From Sinomonas gamaensis (GTDB lineage: Bacteria; Actinomycetota; Actinomycetes; Actinomycetales; Micrococcaceae): 43,004 nucleotides of DNA. The position numbers and the translations under genes are program-made. The notes under the pieces are model-generated. The model was not told where the DNA came from and searched no databases. It saw only the letters and a program-made list of their open reading frames with translations. Numbering within the stretch: the first letter of the stretch is position 1; each line of letters begins with the position of its first letter. The stretch is taken from positions 1 through 43,004 of the forward strand of contig NZ_SSCL01000017.1 in the NCBI RefSeq assembly GCF_005876955.1. Direction: 5' to 3'. Below are positions 22,268-31,049 of the stretch, one piece after another.

Positions 22268-23806
22268 CTAGGCGGCGCCGTCGCCTCCCGGGCCTCTGCC
22301 GGCGTCGTATGTGGACAACATCGGCGAATTCCGCGGCGGTTCCGCCGGAGGGTCGGGGATGTTCTGGTAGGGGAGGGCGATGACAAAAGTGGCTCCGCCG
22401 CCCGGAGTCGGGCGGTGGCGCACGCTCCCGCCGTGTGCTCCCACAATGGCGGCGACGATCGCGAGCCCGAGGCCCGTGCCCCCTGTCTCGCGCGTTCGCG
22501 ACGTGTCCGCGCGGTAGAAGCGCTCGAAGATCTTCGGCGCGTCCTTCTCTGAGATGCCGGGGCCGTGATCCCGCACCTCGAGCACCGAAACCGGCCGACC
22601 GTCGTCGTACGCGGTGCCGACAGCGATCTCAAGGGGCGAGCCGGTGGGCGTGTAGCGCAGCGCGTTGCCCACGAGGTTCCCAACGACCTGGCGCAGCCGC
22701 CCCTCCTCGCCGAGGGCCGGAGCGGCGGACGGCGCGTGCCCGTCGTGGAGTCCCACGAGCCGCACGGGCCGGTCGGGGGCAGACGCTTGGGCGTCGACGA
22801 CGGCGTCGTGGCCGATCGGGAGGAGGTCGACGGGCCGCAGGAGCACCGGCCGCTGCTCGTCGAGCCGCGCCAGCGTGAGGAGGTCCTCAACCATGGTCCC
22901 CATGCGCTTGGCCTCGCTCTCGATGCGGCCCATGGCCATGCCCACGTCGTCCGGGTTCGAGAGCGCGCCGTGGCGGTATAGCTCCGAGAATCCGCGGATG
23001 GTGACCAGAGGCGTCCGAAGCTCATGCGAGGCGTCCGAGACGAACCGACGCATGCGCCGCTCCGAGTCCATGCGGTCCTGGAAAGCGCGTTCGATGTGGG
23101 CCAGCATGGCGTTGAGCGACGACGATAGGCGTCCAAGTTCCGTCCCCGGCGCCTCCTCGTCGACGCGCTGCGACAGGTCTCCGGCGGCAATCGCCGCAGC
23201 TGTCTTCTCCACCCGGCGCAGCGGCCGGAACGCGCGGGTGACGGTCCACGACGCAACGAAGAAGACGAGGGTCAGCGTGAGCACGCCCACGCCGATCTCG
23301 AGCAGGAGCGTGTGGTTCATCGCCTCGTCCACGTTGGTCAGAGGCAGCGCGATGAGCATGGCGGCACGCTCGCCCGTGCTCGCGATCCGCACAGGGATCG
23401 CTATGTAGCGCCAATCGGAGTCATGGTCGGTGCCGTTCGCCTGGCGGATGAGGTGCTGGCTCTGCATCTGCTGCGCCTGATCCGGGGTGATCGCCGCGAC
23501 GTCGGGGCGAACGGCGTTGGGGTCGGGCACCGGGTAGGTGCGCGGCGGCGCCCCCGATGTGTACAGCACGAGGACGTAATCGGTCGGCAGCTCGGGGTTC
23601 GGGGTGGTGAGCAGCAGGTCGATGTTCTGGTTCTGCTGCGCGTAGTCGGACGCGGCGACAAGCTTCTCGTCGACCTGCGCCACGAGGAATGCGTGCAGCT
23701 GGGTGAGGGTGCCCGCGCTCGTGAAGACGATGGCGGCCGTCAGCAGCACCATCATGATGGCGACCAGCTGCGTCCGCAGCGACGCCGTCTTCCAGCGCGT
23801 CAGCAC
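22268..23806 (-). CDS. Sensor histidine kinase (HAMP, HisKA, HATPase)
   Basis: The 512-residue kinase has a first transmembrane helix at about 12-34, an extracellular sensor (about 35-165), a second helix at about 166-189, HAMP (about 190-243), the phospho-acceptor H261 in SDASHELRTPL, and HATPase boxes NLVGNALRYTP (N), DHGPGIS (G1), FERFYR (F) and GGTGLGLAIV (G2). It senses an unknown external signal and phosphorylates the adjacent regulator. GTG 23806 lies one base after the regulator stop, so the two are translationally coupled. An in-frame start farther upstream would run inside the regulator gene and encode a Ser/Thr-rich stretch with no family likeness, so it is rejected. Confidence 0.93.
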   Translation of the reverse strand: MLTRWKTASLRTQLVAIMMVLLTAAIVFTSAGTLTQLHAFLVAQVDEKLVAASDYAQQNQNIDLLLTTPNPELPTDYVLVLYTSGAPPRTYPVPDPNAVRPDVAAITPDQAQQMQSQHLIRQANGTDHDSDWRYIAIPVRIASTGERAAMLIALPLTNVDEAMNHTLLLEIGVGVLTLTLVFFVASWTVTRAFRPLRRVEKTAAAIAAGDLSQRVDEEAPGTELGRLSSSLNAMLAHIERAFQDRMDSERRMRRFVSDASHELRTPLVTIRGFSELYRHGALSNPDDVGMAMGRIESEAKRMGTMVEDLLTLARLDEQRPVLLRPVDLLPIGHDAVVDAQASAPDRPVRLVGLHDGHAPSAAPALGEEGRLRQVVGNLVGNALRYTPTGSPLEIAVGTAYDDGRPVSVLEVRDHGPGISEKDAPKIFERFYRADTSRTRETGGTGLGLAIVAAIVGAHGGSVRHRPTPGGGATFVIALPYQNIPDPPAEPPRNSPMLSTYDAGRGPGGDGAA

Positions 23807-23807
23807 G

Positions 23808-24521
23808 TCAGCGCTTCTCTGCCGTCCTGAGGACGTACCCCACGCCCCGCTTGGTCTGGATGAGGCTCGGCCCGTTCGCGTCGACCTTGCGGCGCAGGTA
23901 GGAGATGTAGGACTCGACGATGGATGCGTCCCCGTTGAAGTCGTACTCCCAGACATGATCCAGGATCTGGGACTTCGAGAGGACGCGGTTCGGGTTCAGC
24001 ATCATGTACCGGAGCAGCTTGAACTCGGTGGGGGAGAGGTCGATGGTGACGCCGCCCCTCCGGACCTCGTGCGCGTCGTCGTCGAGTTCGAGATCGTCGA
24101 CGCGGATCACTGCGTCGTCGTCCAGGATCGGCTGCGTGCGCCGCAGGACGGCGCGGATGCGCGCGACGACCTCGTCGAGGCTGAAAGGTTTGGTCACGTA
24201 ATCGTCGCCGCCGACGGTGAGGCCCTGGACCTTGTCCTCAGTCTCGTCCTTGGCAGTGAGGAAGAGGACCGGCACGTGCCGTCCGGAGGCGCGGAGCTTC
24301 CGTGTGACGGTGAAGCCGTCCATGTCCGGCAGCATGACGTCGAGCACGACGAGGTCCGGCGCTTGCTCCTCGGCAGCTGTGAGGGCCTCCCGCCCATTGC
24401 TCGCGGCGATGACCTCGAATCCTGCGAAACGCAGCGAGGTCGAGAGCAGTTCGCGGATATTCGGCTCGTCGTCCACGACGAGGAGCTTGGCTTCGGGTCC
24501 CGTCTTCTTCACGGTTCCCAT
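23808..24521 (-). CDS. OmpR/PhoP-family response regulator
   Basis: The 237-residue regulator has a receiver domain (LLVVDDEPNIRELLSTSLRFAGFEV; phospho-acceptor D61 in VVLDVMLPDMDG; K111 in YVTKPFS) and an OmpR winged-helix DNA-binding domain (LSPTEFKLLRYMMLNPNRVLSKSQILDHVWEYDFNGDASIVESYISYLRRKVD). Among actinobacterial regulators it looks most like mycobacterial PhoP/TcrX. ATG 24521 has no obvious ribosome site, while GTG 24512 (VKKTGPEAKLL) has GGGAACC before it; either may be used. First gene of the RR - HK - WXG100 series. Such regulators bind direct repeats spaced 11 bp. Confidence 0.93.
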   Translation of the reverse strand: MGTVKKTGPEAKLLVVDDEPNIRELLSTSLRFAGFEVIAASNGREALTAAEEQAPDLVVLDVMLPDMDGFTVTRKLRASGRHVPVLFLTAKDETEDKVQGLTVGGDDYVTKPFSLDEVVARIRAVLRRTQPILDDDAVIRVDDLELDDDAHEVRRGGVTIDLSPTEFKLLRYMMLNPNRVLSKSQILDHVWEYDFNGDASIVESYISYLRRKVDANGPSLIQTKRGVGYVLRTAEKR

Positions 24522-24583
24522 CGTGCGCCCAGTTTCTGAGAACTTGCTGGATGCCTCCTGTGAGGGGATGGGCCCGCGGCTGG

Positions 24584-24620
24584 AAACGGCGTCCCCGACC
24601 GGGGGCCGGGGACGCCGTTT
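24584..24620 (-). terminator. Terminator hairpin of the secreted Ig-like gene
   Basis: A perfect 14-bp stem pairs 24584-24597 (AAACGGCGTCCCCG) with 24607-24620 over a 9-base loop. It stands 27 bases behind the minus-strand gene ending at 24648 and separates it from the regulator gene. Its A/T ends give short T runs in both directions. Confidence 0.85.
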
Positions 24621-24647
24621 CTCTCAGGGTGGGGTCAGGTGCGGAGT

Positions 24648-26438
24648 TCAGCCGTTGTTGATGGTGAAGTTCTCAACACCGCAGGCGGACGAGGCCGTCT
24701 GGTTGTTGCCGTCTCCGGAGTAGCTCGAGGCCCAGCGCCACGTTCCGGCCGTGGTGGCGTGGAAGGTGGAGTTCGTCGTGCTGTAGGTGCCGTTGCCATT
24801 GACCGTCACGGTCTGCGTCAGAGCAGGAGTTCCGGCGCAGCTCGCATCGCTCGGAGCGTACAGGCTGAAGGTGATCGATCCGGTCGGGCTGACCCCTGCC
24901 GACAGCGTGAAGTTGTCATTCGGGATCAGGTCCTGCGCGGTGGCCACGGTCGGCTGCGCCTTGCTGACAACGAGTTGCTCAGAGGTGCAGGCGCTCGTTG
25001 CACCGTTGTTGTTGGCGTCACCGCTGTACGCCGCCTGCCAGTAGTAGGTGCCTGCGGTGTTGAAGGTGACGGCGTTCGAATCCGGCACCGCACCGTTGGT
25101 GACGGTCACGGTTCCCGCACTCTGAGCACCTGCCGAGCAGGTGTTGTTGGTGTAGACCGTGTACGTCACGGTGCCGCCCGCATTCGACGTGGCCCCGGTG
25201 AGGGTGGCCGAATCATGGACGGAGCCACCCAGGTTGACCGTCGAGGCGGACAGCGTTGTGGCGATGGTGGGGCTGTTCGTGTAGTGGTTGGTGTAGGTGC
25301 ACGTCACAGTTTGCCCATTGCCCAAGGCTATCGACACCGTTTGGCCAGTGATCGTCACGCCGCTCGTCTGGTCACAGGTCAGGGAGACGAAGTTCCACGG
25401 CGCGCTCTGAGTACCTTCGGTCACGGTGTAGGTGCCGGCAGACAGCGGCGAGAAGACCTTGGAGTCACCGTTCTTCAGGCTAAATCCTGACAGGTTGGAC
25501 GACGTGGTGTAGGTGAAGGACTGCGTCCCAGGGGCCGGTTCGTTCTGCGTCACCTTGTTGATCGTGATGCTCCCGCAGTTCGAGATGCTGACGCCGATGG
25601 GTGCAATGAAGTCCTTGATCTCGGCCGTGAATGAGGACGAGGACCGACTCTTGACGAACGCACTGCCGAAGGCTTCGCAGACTCCCGGGGAGAATACGCC
25701 GGCGGCGGTCAGGTCGATCGCTGCCTCGCCGAAGAGGCCCACGCCCAGAGACTGGCCTGAAATCGGATCACTTACAGTGCCCGTGTTGACCGCACCCTCA
25801 GAGTTGGTTCCATTGAGGGTCACGTGCTTGCCCCAGCAGGGCAGGGCATTGGCGGAGAAGCACTGGCTGACGGTGTTGCCGGCAGCAGCTGTCAGCCAGG
25901 TGTTGAGGCCCAAGGTCGGGGTGCCGCTACCGCCGAAGTCGTAGGTGACCAGGAGATCGCCGGCCGTCCGGCTGAGCGTTACGGGTCCCGTGGTCGAGCT
26001 GCTGAAGCCCGCGGTCGGATTCTGGCTGATTTCGAAGTCGAGGTTCGCATTGCCGATGTTAACGAGGCGTTCCCAGCCGAGGTAGAGGTAGATGTGGCTG
26101 TTGCTTCCCTGCTCCGATGCCTCGTAGAACCTCGTGAGATCGTTCTTGTTAGGCGGAATGGATCCGCTCACCACGGTGACGGCGGAGCTGTCTTCCTTGG
26201 TCCCTTGGCCGAAGGAGTTGTCGCTGCTGCCTGTGGGCTGATCGATGCCGGTGTGGCGTCCAGCGACGTTGGCCCAGTCGGTGTTGCCCGCGGTGTTGAC
26301 GACCAGGTTCCCGTCATTGCCTTCGAACGTGCTGCCGCTGAGCACAGCAAAGGCCGGCTGCCCGGACGTGACGCCGGCTATGACGAGTCCCGCCGTGGCG
26401 AGACACGCACCCCAACGGGTGCGATGGGTGAGTTTCAT
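24648..26438 (-). CDS. Secreted multi-domain protein with prealbumin-like and Ig-like repeats
   Basis: The 596-residue protein begins MKLTHRTRWGACLATAGLVIAGVTSGQPAFA, a Sec signal with cleavage after AFA. A beta-rich domain follows (about 30-280, starting VLSGSTFEGNDGNLVVNTAGNTD), then a SpaA/prealbumin-like fold (SITINKVTQNEPAPGTQSFTYTTSS ... SPLSAGTYTVTEG, about 285-385), then two Ig-like repeats, each ending in a conserved YSGDxNNxxxxSAC segment. There is no LPxTG motif or membrane anchor; the chain ends ENFTINNG. It is probably a released or loosely attached surface protein. Its G+C is visibly lower than its neighbours. ATG 26438 is chosen for the signal peptide and GAGGGA site. Confidence 0.8.
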   Translation of the reverse strand: MKLTHRTRWGACLATAGLVIAGVTSGQPAFAVLSGSTFEGNDGNLVVNTAGNTDWANVAGRHTGIDQPTGSSDNSFGQGTKEDSSAVTVVSGSIPPNKNDLTRFYEASEQGSNSHIYLYLGWERLVNIGNANLDFEISQNPTAGFSSSTTGPVTLSRTAGDLLVTYDFGGSGTPTLGLNTWLTAAAGNTVSQCFSANALPCWGKHVTLNGTNSEGAVNTGTVSDPISGQSLGVGLFGEAAIDLTAAGVFSPGVCEAFGSAFVKSRSSSSFTAEIKDFIAPIGVSISNCGSITINKVTQNEPAPGTQSFTYTTSSNLSGFSLKNGDSKVFSPLSAGTYTVTEGTQSAPWNFVSLTCDQTSGVTITGQTVSIALGNGQTVTCTYTNHYTNSPTIATTLSASTVNLGGSVHDSATLTGATSNAGGTVTYTVYTNNTCSAGAQSAGTVTVTNGAVPDSNAVTFNTAGTYYWQAAYSGDANNNGATSACTSEQLVVSKAQPTVATAQDLIPNDNFTLSAGVSPTGSITFSLYAPSDASCAGTPALTQTVTVNGNGTYSTTNSTFHATTAGTWRWASSYSGDGNNQTASSACGVENFTINNG

Positions 26439-26590
26439 GGGGAAGTCCCTCACGTGCGAGGTGAATCGGGGATGGCCCCCAGCAGCCACGAACGGGTGCG
26501 CCGGATCGGCGGCGTTGCCCTACGGCCTTCCGCAACGGCAGGCGCGCTCCCCAGCTGGCCCGAGACCGGACGCTTCCCCGCTCCAGTCCG
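26439..26590 (-). other. Long GC-rich 5' leader of the secreted protein gene
   Basis: If transcription starts at the promoter near 26597-26602, the mRNA has a leader of about 150 bases. On the minus strand it contains several short inverted repeats, for example CGCCG/CGGCG around GATC, and an AGGGCAACGCC segment. I could not match it to a known riboswitch class. Confidence 0.35.
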
Positions 26591-26596
26591 AAACCG

Positions 26597-26625
26597 ATTG
26601 TACGGAGTTTGAAACCCAAATGTGA
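26597..26625 (-). promoter_or_regulatory. Promoter of the secreted protein gene
   Basis: On the minus strand TACAAT (26602-26597) is a strong -10; TCACAT (26625-26620) is positioned as -35 with a 17-base spacer. The -35 lies inside the CRP/GlxR-type palindrome. Confidence 0.6.
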
Positions 26626-26636
26626 TCTACATCACA
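26621..26636. promoter_or_regulatory. CRP/GlxR-type operator
   Basis: TGTGATCTACATCACA matches TGTGA-N6-TCACA perfectly and also the GlxR form TGTGAnnTAnnTCACA. It extends to the 22-base palindrome AAATGTGAT-CTAC-ATCACATTT at 26618-26639. It overlaps the predicted -35 of the secreted protein gene and lies 36 bases beyond the end of the XPB gene. Confidence 0.85.
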
Positions 26637-26671
26637 TTTTCAATTCCAGCAAATATGCCGAGAGCCTGCTC

Positions 26672-28315
26672 TCAGTCCTTGGCGAGGTCCCCGGCGTCGA
26701 CAATCCGGTATGCGTAGCCCTGCTCCGCGAGGAAGCGCTGCCGCTTGGCAGCGAACTCCTGATCGAGCGTGTCCCGCGCCACCAGCGCGTAGAACCGCGC
26801 AGTCTTGCCATTCGCCTTGGGGCGAAGGAGCCGGCCGAGCCGCTGGGCCTCCTCCTGCCGCGAACCGAAGGATCCCGAAACCTGGATGGCCACAGACGCC
26901 TCCGGCAGGTCGATCGAGAAGTTCGCCACCTTCGACACCACGAGCCGGTGCAACTCGCCCGCGCGGAACGCGTCGAACAGCCGCTGGCGTTCCTTGACGC
27001 TCGTCGATCCCTTGATCACCGGCGCCTTGATGCGCTCGCCGATCTCGTCCAGCTGGTCGATGTACTGCCCGATCACGAGCAGCTGGTCCTTGGCGTGCCG
27101 TGCGACGATCCGCTCGACGACTTCCGTCTTCGTCTCGCTCGATGCGCACAGCCGGTACTTGTCGGCGTCCTCCGCCATCGCGTACGCCATGCGCTCCTCG
27201 CGCGGCAGGTCCACGCGGACCTCGACGCAATCGGCCGGCGCAATGTACCCCTGCGCCTCGATGTCCTTCCACGGCGCGTCGTACCGTTTGGGTCCGATGA
27301 GCGAGAAGACCTCGCCCTCGCGGCCGTCCTCCCGCACGAGTGTCGCGGTGAGCCCCAGACGGCGTCGCGCCTGGAGGTCCGCCGTCATCCGGAAGATCGG
27401 CGCGGGCAGGAGGTGGACCTCGTCGTAGACGATGAGGCCCCAGTCGTTCTTGTCCACGAGCTCGAGGTGCGGATACAGGCCGCCGCGCTTGACGGTGAGC
27501 ACCTGATAGGTCGCGATGGTGACCGGCCTGACCTCCTTGACCGACCCGGAGTACTCGCCGATCTCGTCCTCAGTGAGGCTTGTCCGCTTGAGCAGCTCGT
27601 CCTTCCACTGCCGGGCGGAGACCGTGTTGGTCACCAGGATGAGCGTCGTCGATGACGATTGCGCCATCGCCGCAGCCCCGACGAGCGTCTTGCCCGCCCC
27701 GCAGGGGAGGACGACGACGCCGCTGCCTCCAGCCCAGAAGTTCTCCGCGGCGAGGCGCTGGTACGGGCGGAGGCTCCACCCCTTCTCCTGAAGCGCGATG
27801 GGATGCGGTATGCCGTCGACGTAGCCGGCGCGATCGTCGGCGGGCCAGCCGATCTTGAGCAGCGACTGCTTGAGCTGGCCGCGCTGCGAGGAATGGACGA
27901 CGACGGTCTCGCCGTCGATGCGCGGGCCGAGGAGCGGCGCGATCTTCTTGGCGCGCATGACCTCCTCGAGCACGGGATAGTCGTCCGTGCGCATGACGAG
28001 GCCGTGCTGGGGGTCCTTCTCGAGGCGCAGGCGGCCGTAGCGGGACATGGTCTCCTCGATGTCGAGGAGGAGGGAATGCGGCACGGGAAAGCGCGAGTAG
28101 CGCAGGAGCGTGTCGAGGACGGTCTCAGCGTCGATCCCGGCGGCCCGGGCGTTCCACAGGCCGAGCGGCGTCAGCCGGTACGTGTGCACATGCTCGGGGG
28201 CACGCTCGAGTTCGGCGAACGCGGCGATCGCGTGGCGCGCCTCCGTCGCCTGGGCATGCTCGACTTCAAGCAGGATCGTCTTGTCGCTCTGGACGATCAG
28301 GGGGCCATCGCTCAT
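26672..28315 (-). CDS. XPB/Ssl2-type DNA repair helicase
   Basis: The 547-residue superfamily 2 helicase is like M. tuberculosis Rv0861c (XPB/ERCC3). It has an N-terminal helicase-associated domain (1-180), motif I VVLPCGAGKT with K209, DEVH box at 298-301, motif III-like LGLTATLVRED containing the RED residues typical of XPB, and C-terminal motifs VSKVANFSIDLPEASVAIQVSGSFGSRQEEAQRLGRLLR (motifs V-VI). XPB proteins unwind DNA 3' to 5' and in archaea and actinobacteria are thought to act in repair. ATG 28315 is three bases after the stop of its partner gene, so the two are coupled. Confidence 0.93.
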   Translation of the reverse strand: MSDGPLIVQSDKTILLEVEHAQATEARHAIAAFAELERAPEHVHTYRLTPLGLWNARAAGIDAETVLDTLLRYSRFPVPHSLLLDIEETMSRYGRLRLEKDPQHGLVMRTDDYPVLEEVMRAKKIAPLLGPRIDGETVVVHSSQRGQLKQSLLKIGWPADDRAGYVDGIPHPIALQEKGWSLRPYQRLAAENFWAGGSGVVVLPCGAGKTLVGAAAMAQSSSTTLILVTNTVSARQWKDELLKRTSLTEDEIGEYSGSVKEVRPVTIATYQVLTVKRGGLYPHLELVDKNDWGLIVYDEVHLLPAPIFRMTADLQARRRLGLTATLVREDGREGEVFSLIGPKRYDAPWKDIEAQGYIAPADCVEVRVDLPREERMAYAMAEDADKYRLCASSETKTEVVERIVARHAKDQLLVIGQYIDQLDEIGERIKAPVIKGSTSVKERQRLFDAFRAGELHRLVVSKVANFSIDLPEASVAIQVSGSFGSRQEEAQRLGRLLRPKANGKTARFYALVARDTLDQEFAAKRQRFLAEQGYAYRIVDAGDLAKD

Positions 28316-28318
28316 CTT

Positions 28319-30715
28319 CTACGCCAACTCAACGTCAATGATCCGGTGCACGCTCAGTACCCGCTCGGTCTCCCGTTCGGGGTCGAACACCCGAACCCGG
28401 CCCGCAGAGATGGACACAGGACGAAGTTCCTCGACCGTGGAGTTCCCGAGGGCGTCGACGATATTCAAGCGTACTGCCCGCTTGAGCCGGATGGCCTTCT
28501 GGAGCGTCTCGATCCCGAGCATGGGGGCTGCCTCGTCGGCGTTGCCGGTCACCGCCGATTGGTTCCGCAGGACCGCGAGCTGGGCTTCGACGTCGTCCTG
28601 TGAGGGCACCGTGAGCTTCGGCGTGGGCCTCAGGAGGCCATTGGAGGCGGCAGGGCCCCGCCCGCGCTGGAGCTTCACCATCGGGTCGAGCGAGGAGTCG
28701 ACGGCCGGGGCGAGCCCAAGCTCCCGCAGCACCAGCGCGACTTCCTGAGGGGTTGCGTTGCTCACGAGGACGGTCGGCGCGATCTGGGTCAGCCCGAGCT
28801 GCTGGGCCGCACCCTCGTGCAGCAGGCCCGCCAAGGAGGCTTCGTCGTCGCTCGTGATGAAGGACCCGGCACGCCCGACCCGGATCCGGCCGTAGCGCGC
28901 GGCGGTGTCCTCGACGAGATAGGCGAGGGGCTGCGGAACGGTCGTCTCGGCGTGCTCGGCGAGGAACGCGGAGATCGAGGCCGCGTCCTCTCCCGCGTCG
29001 AGCGCCCGGCGGAGGCTCGCGGCGGAGAAGCGGTAGATGGTGGCGGGCCCGCGGCCCTCGGGGTCGGCGAGCAGCGCGAGGCGCCGCGCGAGGCCGGGCT
29101 CGAGGTAGCCCGGGGCGACTGCCGTGAGATCCGCCTGGAGGAGGATCTTGTCCACGCTGCGCGGGAGGACTTCCTCGAGGAAGGCGAGCAGCTCGTCGAA
29201 GTCGCCGTGCAGCACCGCGGCGCCTGCGCGGGTCACAGCCCCTGACCCCAGGAACCCCATCATCGTCGCTTCGGCGAGGACGCCGTCGAGCAGACCGCGC
29301 AGGCGCCGGGCGAGGCGAGGCTGGGCCCATTCGAGCCGCGTCCGGATGTCTGCGGCGGTGATGACGACGGCCCGTCCGTCCGGGGAGCCCGCTTCCGAGC
29401 TCAGCTCGGCCGCAGCTTCGAGGATGCGCCGGCGTACCGCGGCGGCGTCGGGCCGCTGGCCCTCGCCGGACAGGGGCGCAAGCTGGGCCCCGCCCTCGGG
29501 CGACATGGCGAGGGATGGCACCCGCGGCGAATCGAGCCAGGCGCTCGCCAGGACGAGCCATTGCTCCGGCCGCGAGAGGGAGAGCCACTCGTCCGCTCCG
29601 GTCGCGCGCCACACGGATGTGTCGACGTCGAGCGTGATGATGCCCGCTGCCGCCGCGAGCTCAAGGGCGAGGACGGTCTGGTCGGACTCCGCGCGCAGGG
29701 CCGCCGTGAGCCGGCGAAGTTCACGCGTCCCCACGCCTCCGGCGCGCAGCGTCTCTACGGCGCGCTCGCCGGCCTCGACCGCGAGGGCACTTACGAGGCG
29801 AAGGACTTCGCTGATCGCCCCCAAGGCCGCGTTGCGTCGCAGGGCTGTGCTGGTGCTTCCGACGGGCGGGGCCGGCGGGTCGAGGGAGAGTTCCGGCACG
29901 ATCCGACCGCCGCGCAGGGCCAGTCCGACTGGGCGGGGGAGCTCCACGTGCTCGTCGTCGAGCGGCACGAGGAGGCCGTGCGAGAGGAGCCAGTCGACCG
30001 GGTTGTCCGTCCGGCGTCCCGGCTTCACACGCGCTTCAGCGTGCGGAACGGCCCCGACAGGCCAGTTGGTGAATTTCGCGAGGACCTCGCGAGCCTTCGC
30101 GGGAGCACTCTCGAGCGCCTCGGGCAGCGATGCCCATCGCTCGAGGGCGTACGCGGCCGCGATGTGGTGCTCCACATGCTGCTGCTGCGCAGCTGCCGGA
30201 ATCGCGTTGACGATGTCCGGTGCTCTCTCGGCGAAGAACTGGGACACCGACGCGAGCTCGGTGTAGCAGCGCCCCAGTCCGGCGGGGTAGCTTCCCAGCA
30301 CTTCGCGCACCCGGGCGACCGGCTGGTAGTAGCGCCGGCGGCTCCCCGAAGCCGAGTGGATGGAATCGGGCGGATCCGCCCGGTAGATGAGCGCGAGCTG
30401 GGAGAGTTCGGCCAAGATCGAGTCGAGGGTTCCGAGCGTGGCGTTGCCCACGGCGTGCCGCAGTTCGACGGCGCTGCCGCTGCGGCCCTCGTCTTCGTCA
30501 GTAGTGAGGACGAGCGCCTCGAGGACCTCGAGCTGGGGCTTCGAGAGCGTCTCGAGGGCCCGTTGGAGGCTCACCCGGGCACACGCCCGTGCGGCGAGCG
30601 CTGCGAAATCGGGAACGCCGGGCGTGATGAGGTCCGGCCTGACGGCGAACAGCCTGCGCAGGGAATCATTGCCCCGGGCGGCGAGTTCTTCGGCGAGAGC
30701 TCGGATCGACGACAT
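28319..30715 (-). CDS. Large helicase-associated protein (Helicase_C_3 type, Rv0862c-like)
   Basis: The 798-residue protein matches the family encoded beside XPB in actinobacteria (Rv0862c in M. tuberculosis). It is mostly helical, without Walker motifs; the C-terminal half (TVPQPLAYLVEDTAARYGRIRVGRAGSFITSDD) is the helicase-associated XPB/Ssl2-like domain. A role as partner or regulator of XPB is inferred from conserved adjacency. ATG 30715 (MSSIRALAEELAARGNDSLRRLF) has AGGAGGAAG upstream; the longer open frame to 30976 is antisense and out of character. It starts five bases after the small membrane gene. Confidence 0.85.
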   Translation of the reverse strand: MSSIRALAEELAARGNDSLRRLFAVRPDLITPGVPDFAALAARACARVSLQRALETLSKPQLEVLEALVLTTDEDEGRSGSAVELRHAVGNATLGTLDSILAELSQLALIYRADPPDSIHSASGSRRRYYQPVARVREVLGSYPAGLGRCYTELASVSQFFAERAPDIVNAIPAAAQQQHVEHHIAAAYALERWASLPEALESAPAKAREVLAKFTNWPVGAVPHAEARVKPGRRTDNPVDWLLSHGLLVPLDDEHVELPRPVGLALRGGRIVPELSLDPPAPPVGSTSTALRRNAALGAISEVLRLVSALAVEAGERAVETLRAGGVGTRELRRLTAALRAESDQTVLALELAAAAGIITLDVDTSVWRATGADEWLSLSRPEQWLVLASAWLDSPRVPSLAMSPEGGAQLAPLSGEGQRPDAAAVRRRILEAAAELSSEAGSPDGRAVVITAADIRTRLEWAQPRLARRLRGLLDGVLAEATMMGFLGSGAVTRAGAAVLHGDFDELLAFLEEVLPRSVDKILLQADLTAVAPGYLEPGLARRLALLADPEGRGPATIYRFSAASLRRALDAGEDAASISAFLAEHAETTVPQPLAYLVEDTAARYGRIRVGRAGSFITSDDEASLAGLLHEGAAQQLGLTQIAPTVLVSNATPQEVALVLRELGLAPAVDSSLDPMVKLQRGRGPAASNGLLRPTPKLTVPSQDDVEAQLAVLRNQSAVTGNADEAAPMLGIETLQKAIRLKRAVRLNIVDALGNSTVEELRPVSISAGRVRVFDPERETERVLSVHRIIDVELA

Positions 30716-30719
30716 GCCG

Positions 30720-30932
30720 CTAGCGCTTCCTCCTCTCGACAAAGGCCGCGACGAGCGCGGCTCCCAGACAGGCGAAGGCGAGCGGGAGGCCGTAGAGCAC
30801 GACGGCGGCGATCCAGCCCGGCGGCGTCTGGCCTGCCGCTGCGAGGGCGAGGGCAAGCGCAACCATGGCGATCGAGAAGACCGCGACGGCGGCGCCGCCC
30901 CACGAGGCGACGCGGCGGAAAGTTGGCGCCAT
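30720..30932 (-). CDS. Small two-helix membrane protein
   Basis: The 70-residue product has two hydrophobic segments (about 13-33 and 41-64) joined by a short polar turn (GQTPPG), and a basic end ERRKR. No family recognised. Support for a real gene: its stop lies just before the start of the 798-residue gene, the ATG is close to a divergent promoter region, and no other frame here is better. It may be the first gene of the XPB operon. Confidence 0.65.
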   Translation of the reverse strand: MAPTFRRVASWGGAAVAVFSIAMVALALALAAAGQTPPGWIAAVVLYGLPLAFACLGAALVAAFVERRKR

Positions 30933-31049
30933 GACACCAAACCTAACAGTGACGGCGGCTCTGCGCTGGCTGACACAGTAATCTAGGAAGAGCGCGCCGG
31001 GACGTCGGCGCAGCTTCTCTCTCCTTCACAACAGATTGGGGTCAGGGCA

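Noticed and set aside
23807-23956. Extended N-terminus for the histidine kinase.
   Set aside because: It would overlap the response regulator gene by about 150 bases and encodes a Ser/Thr-rich antisense-like stretch.
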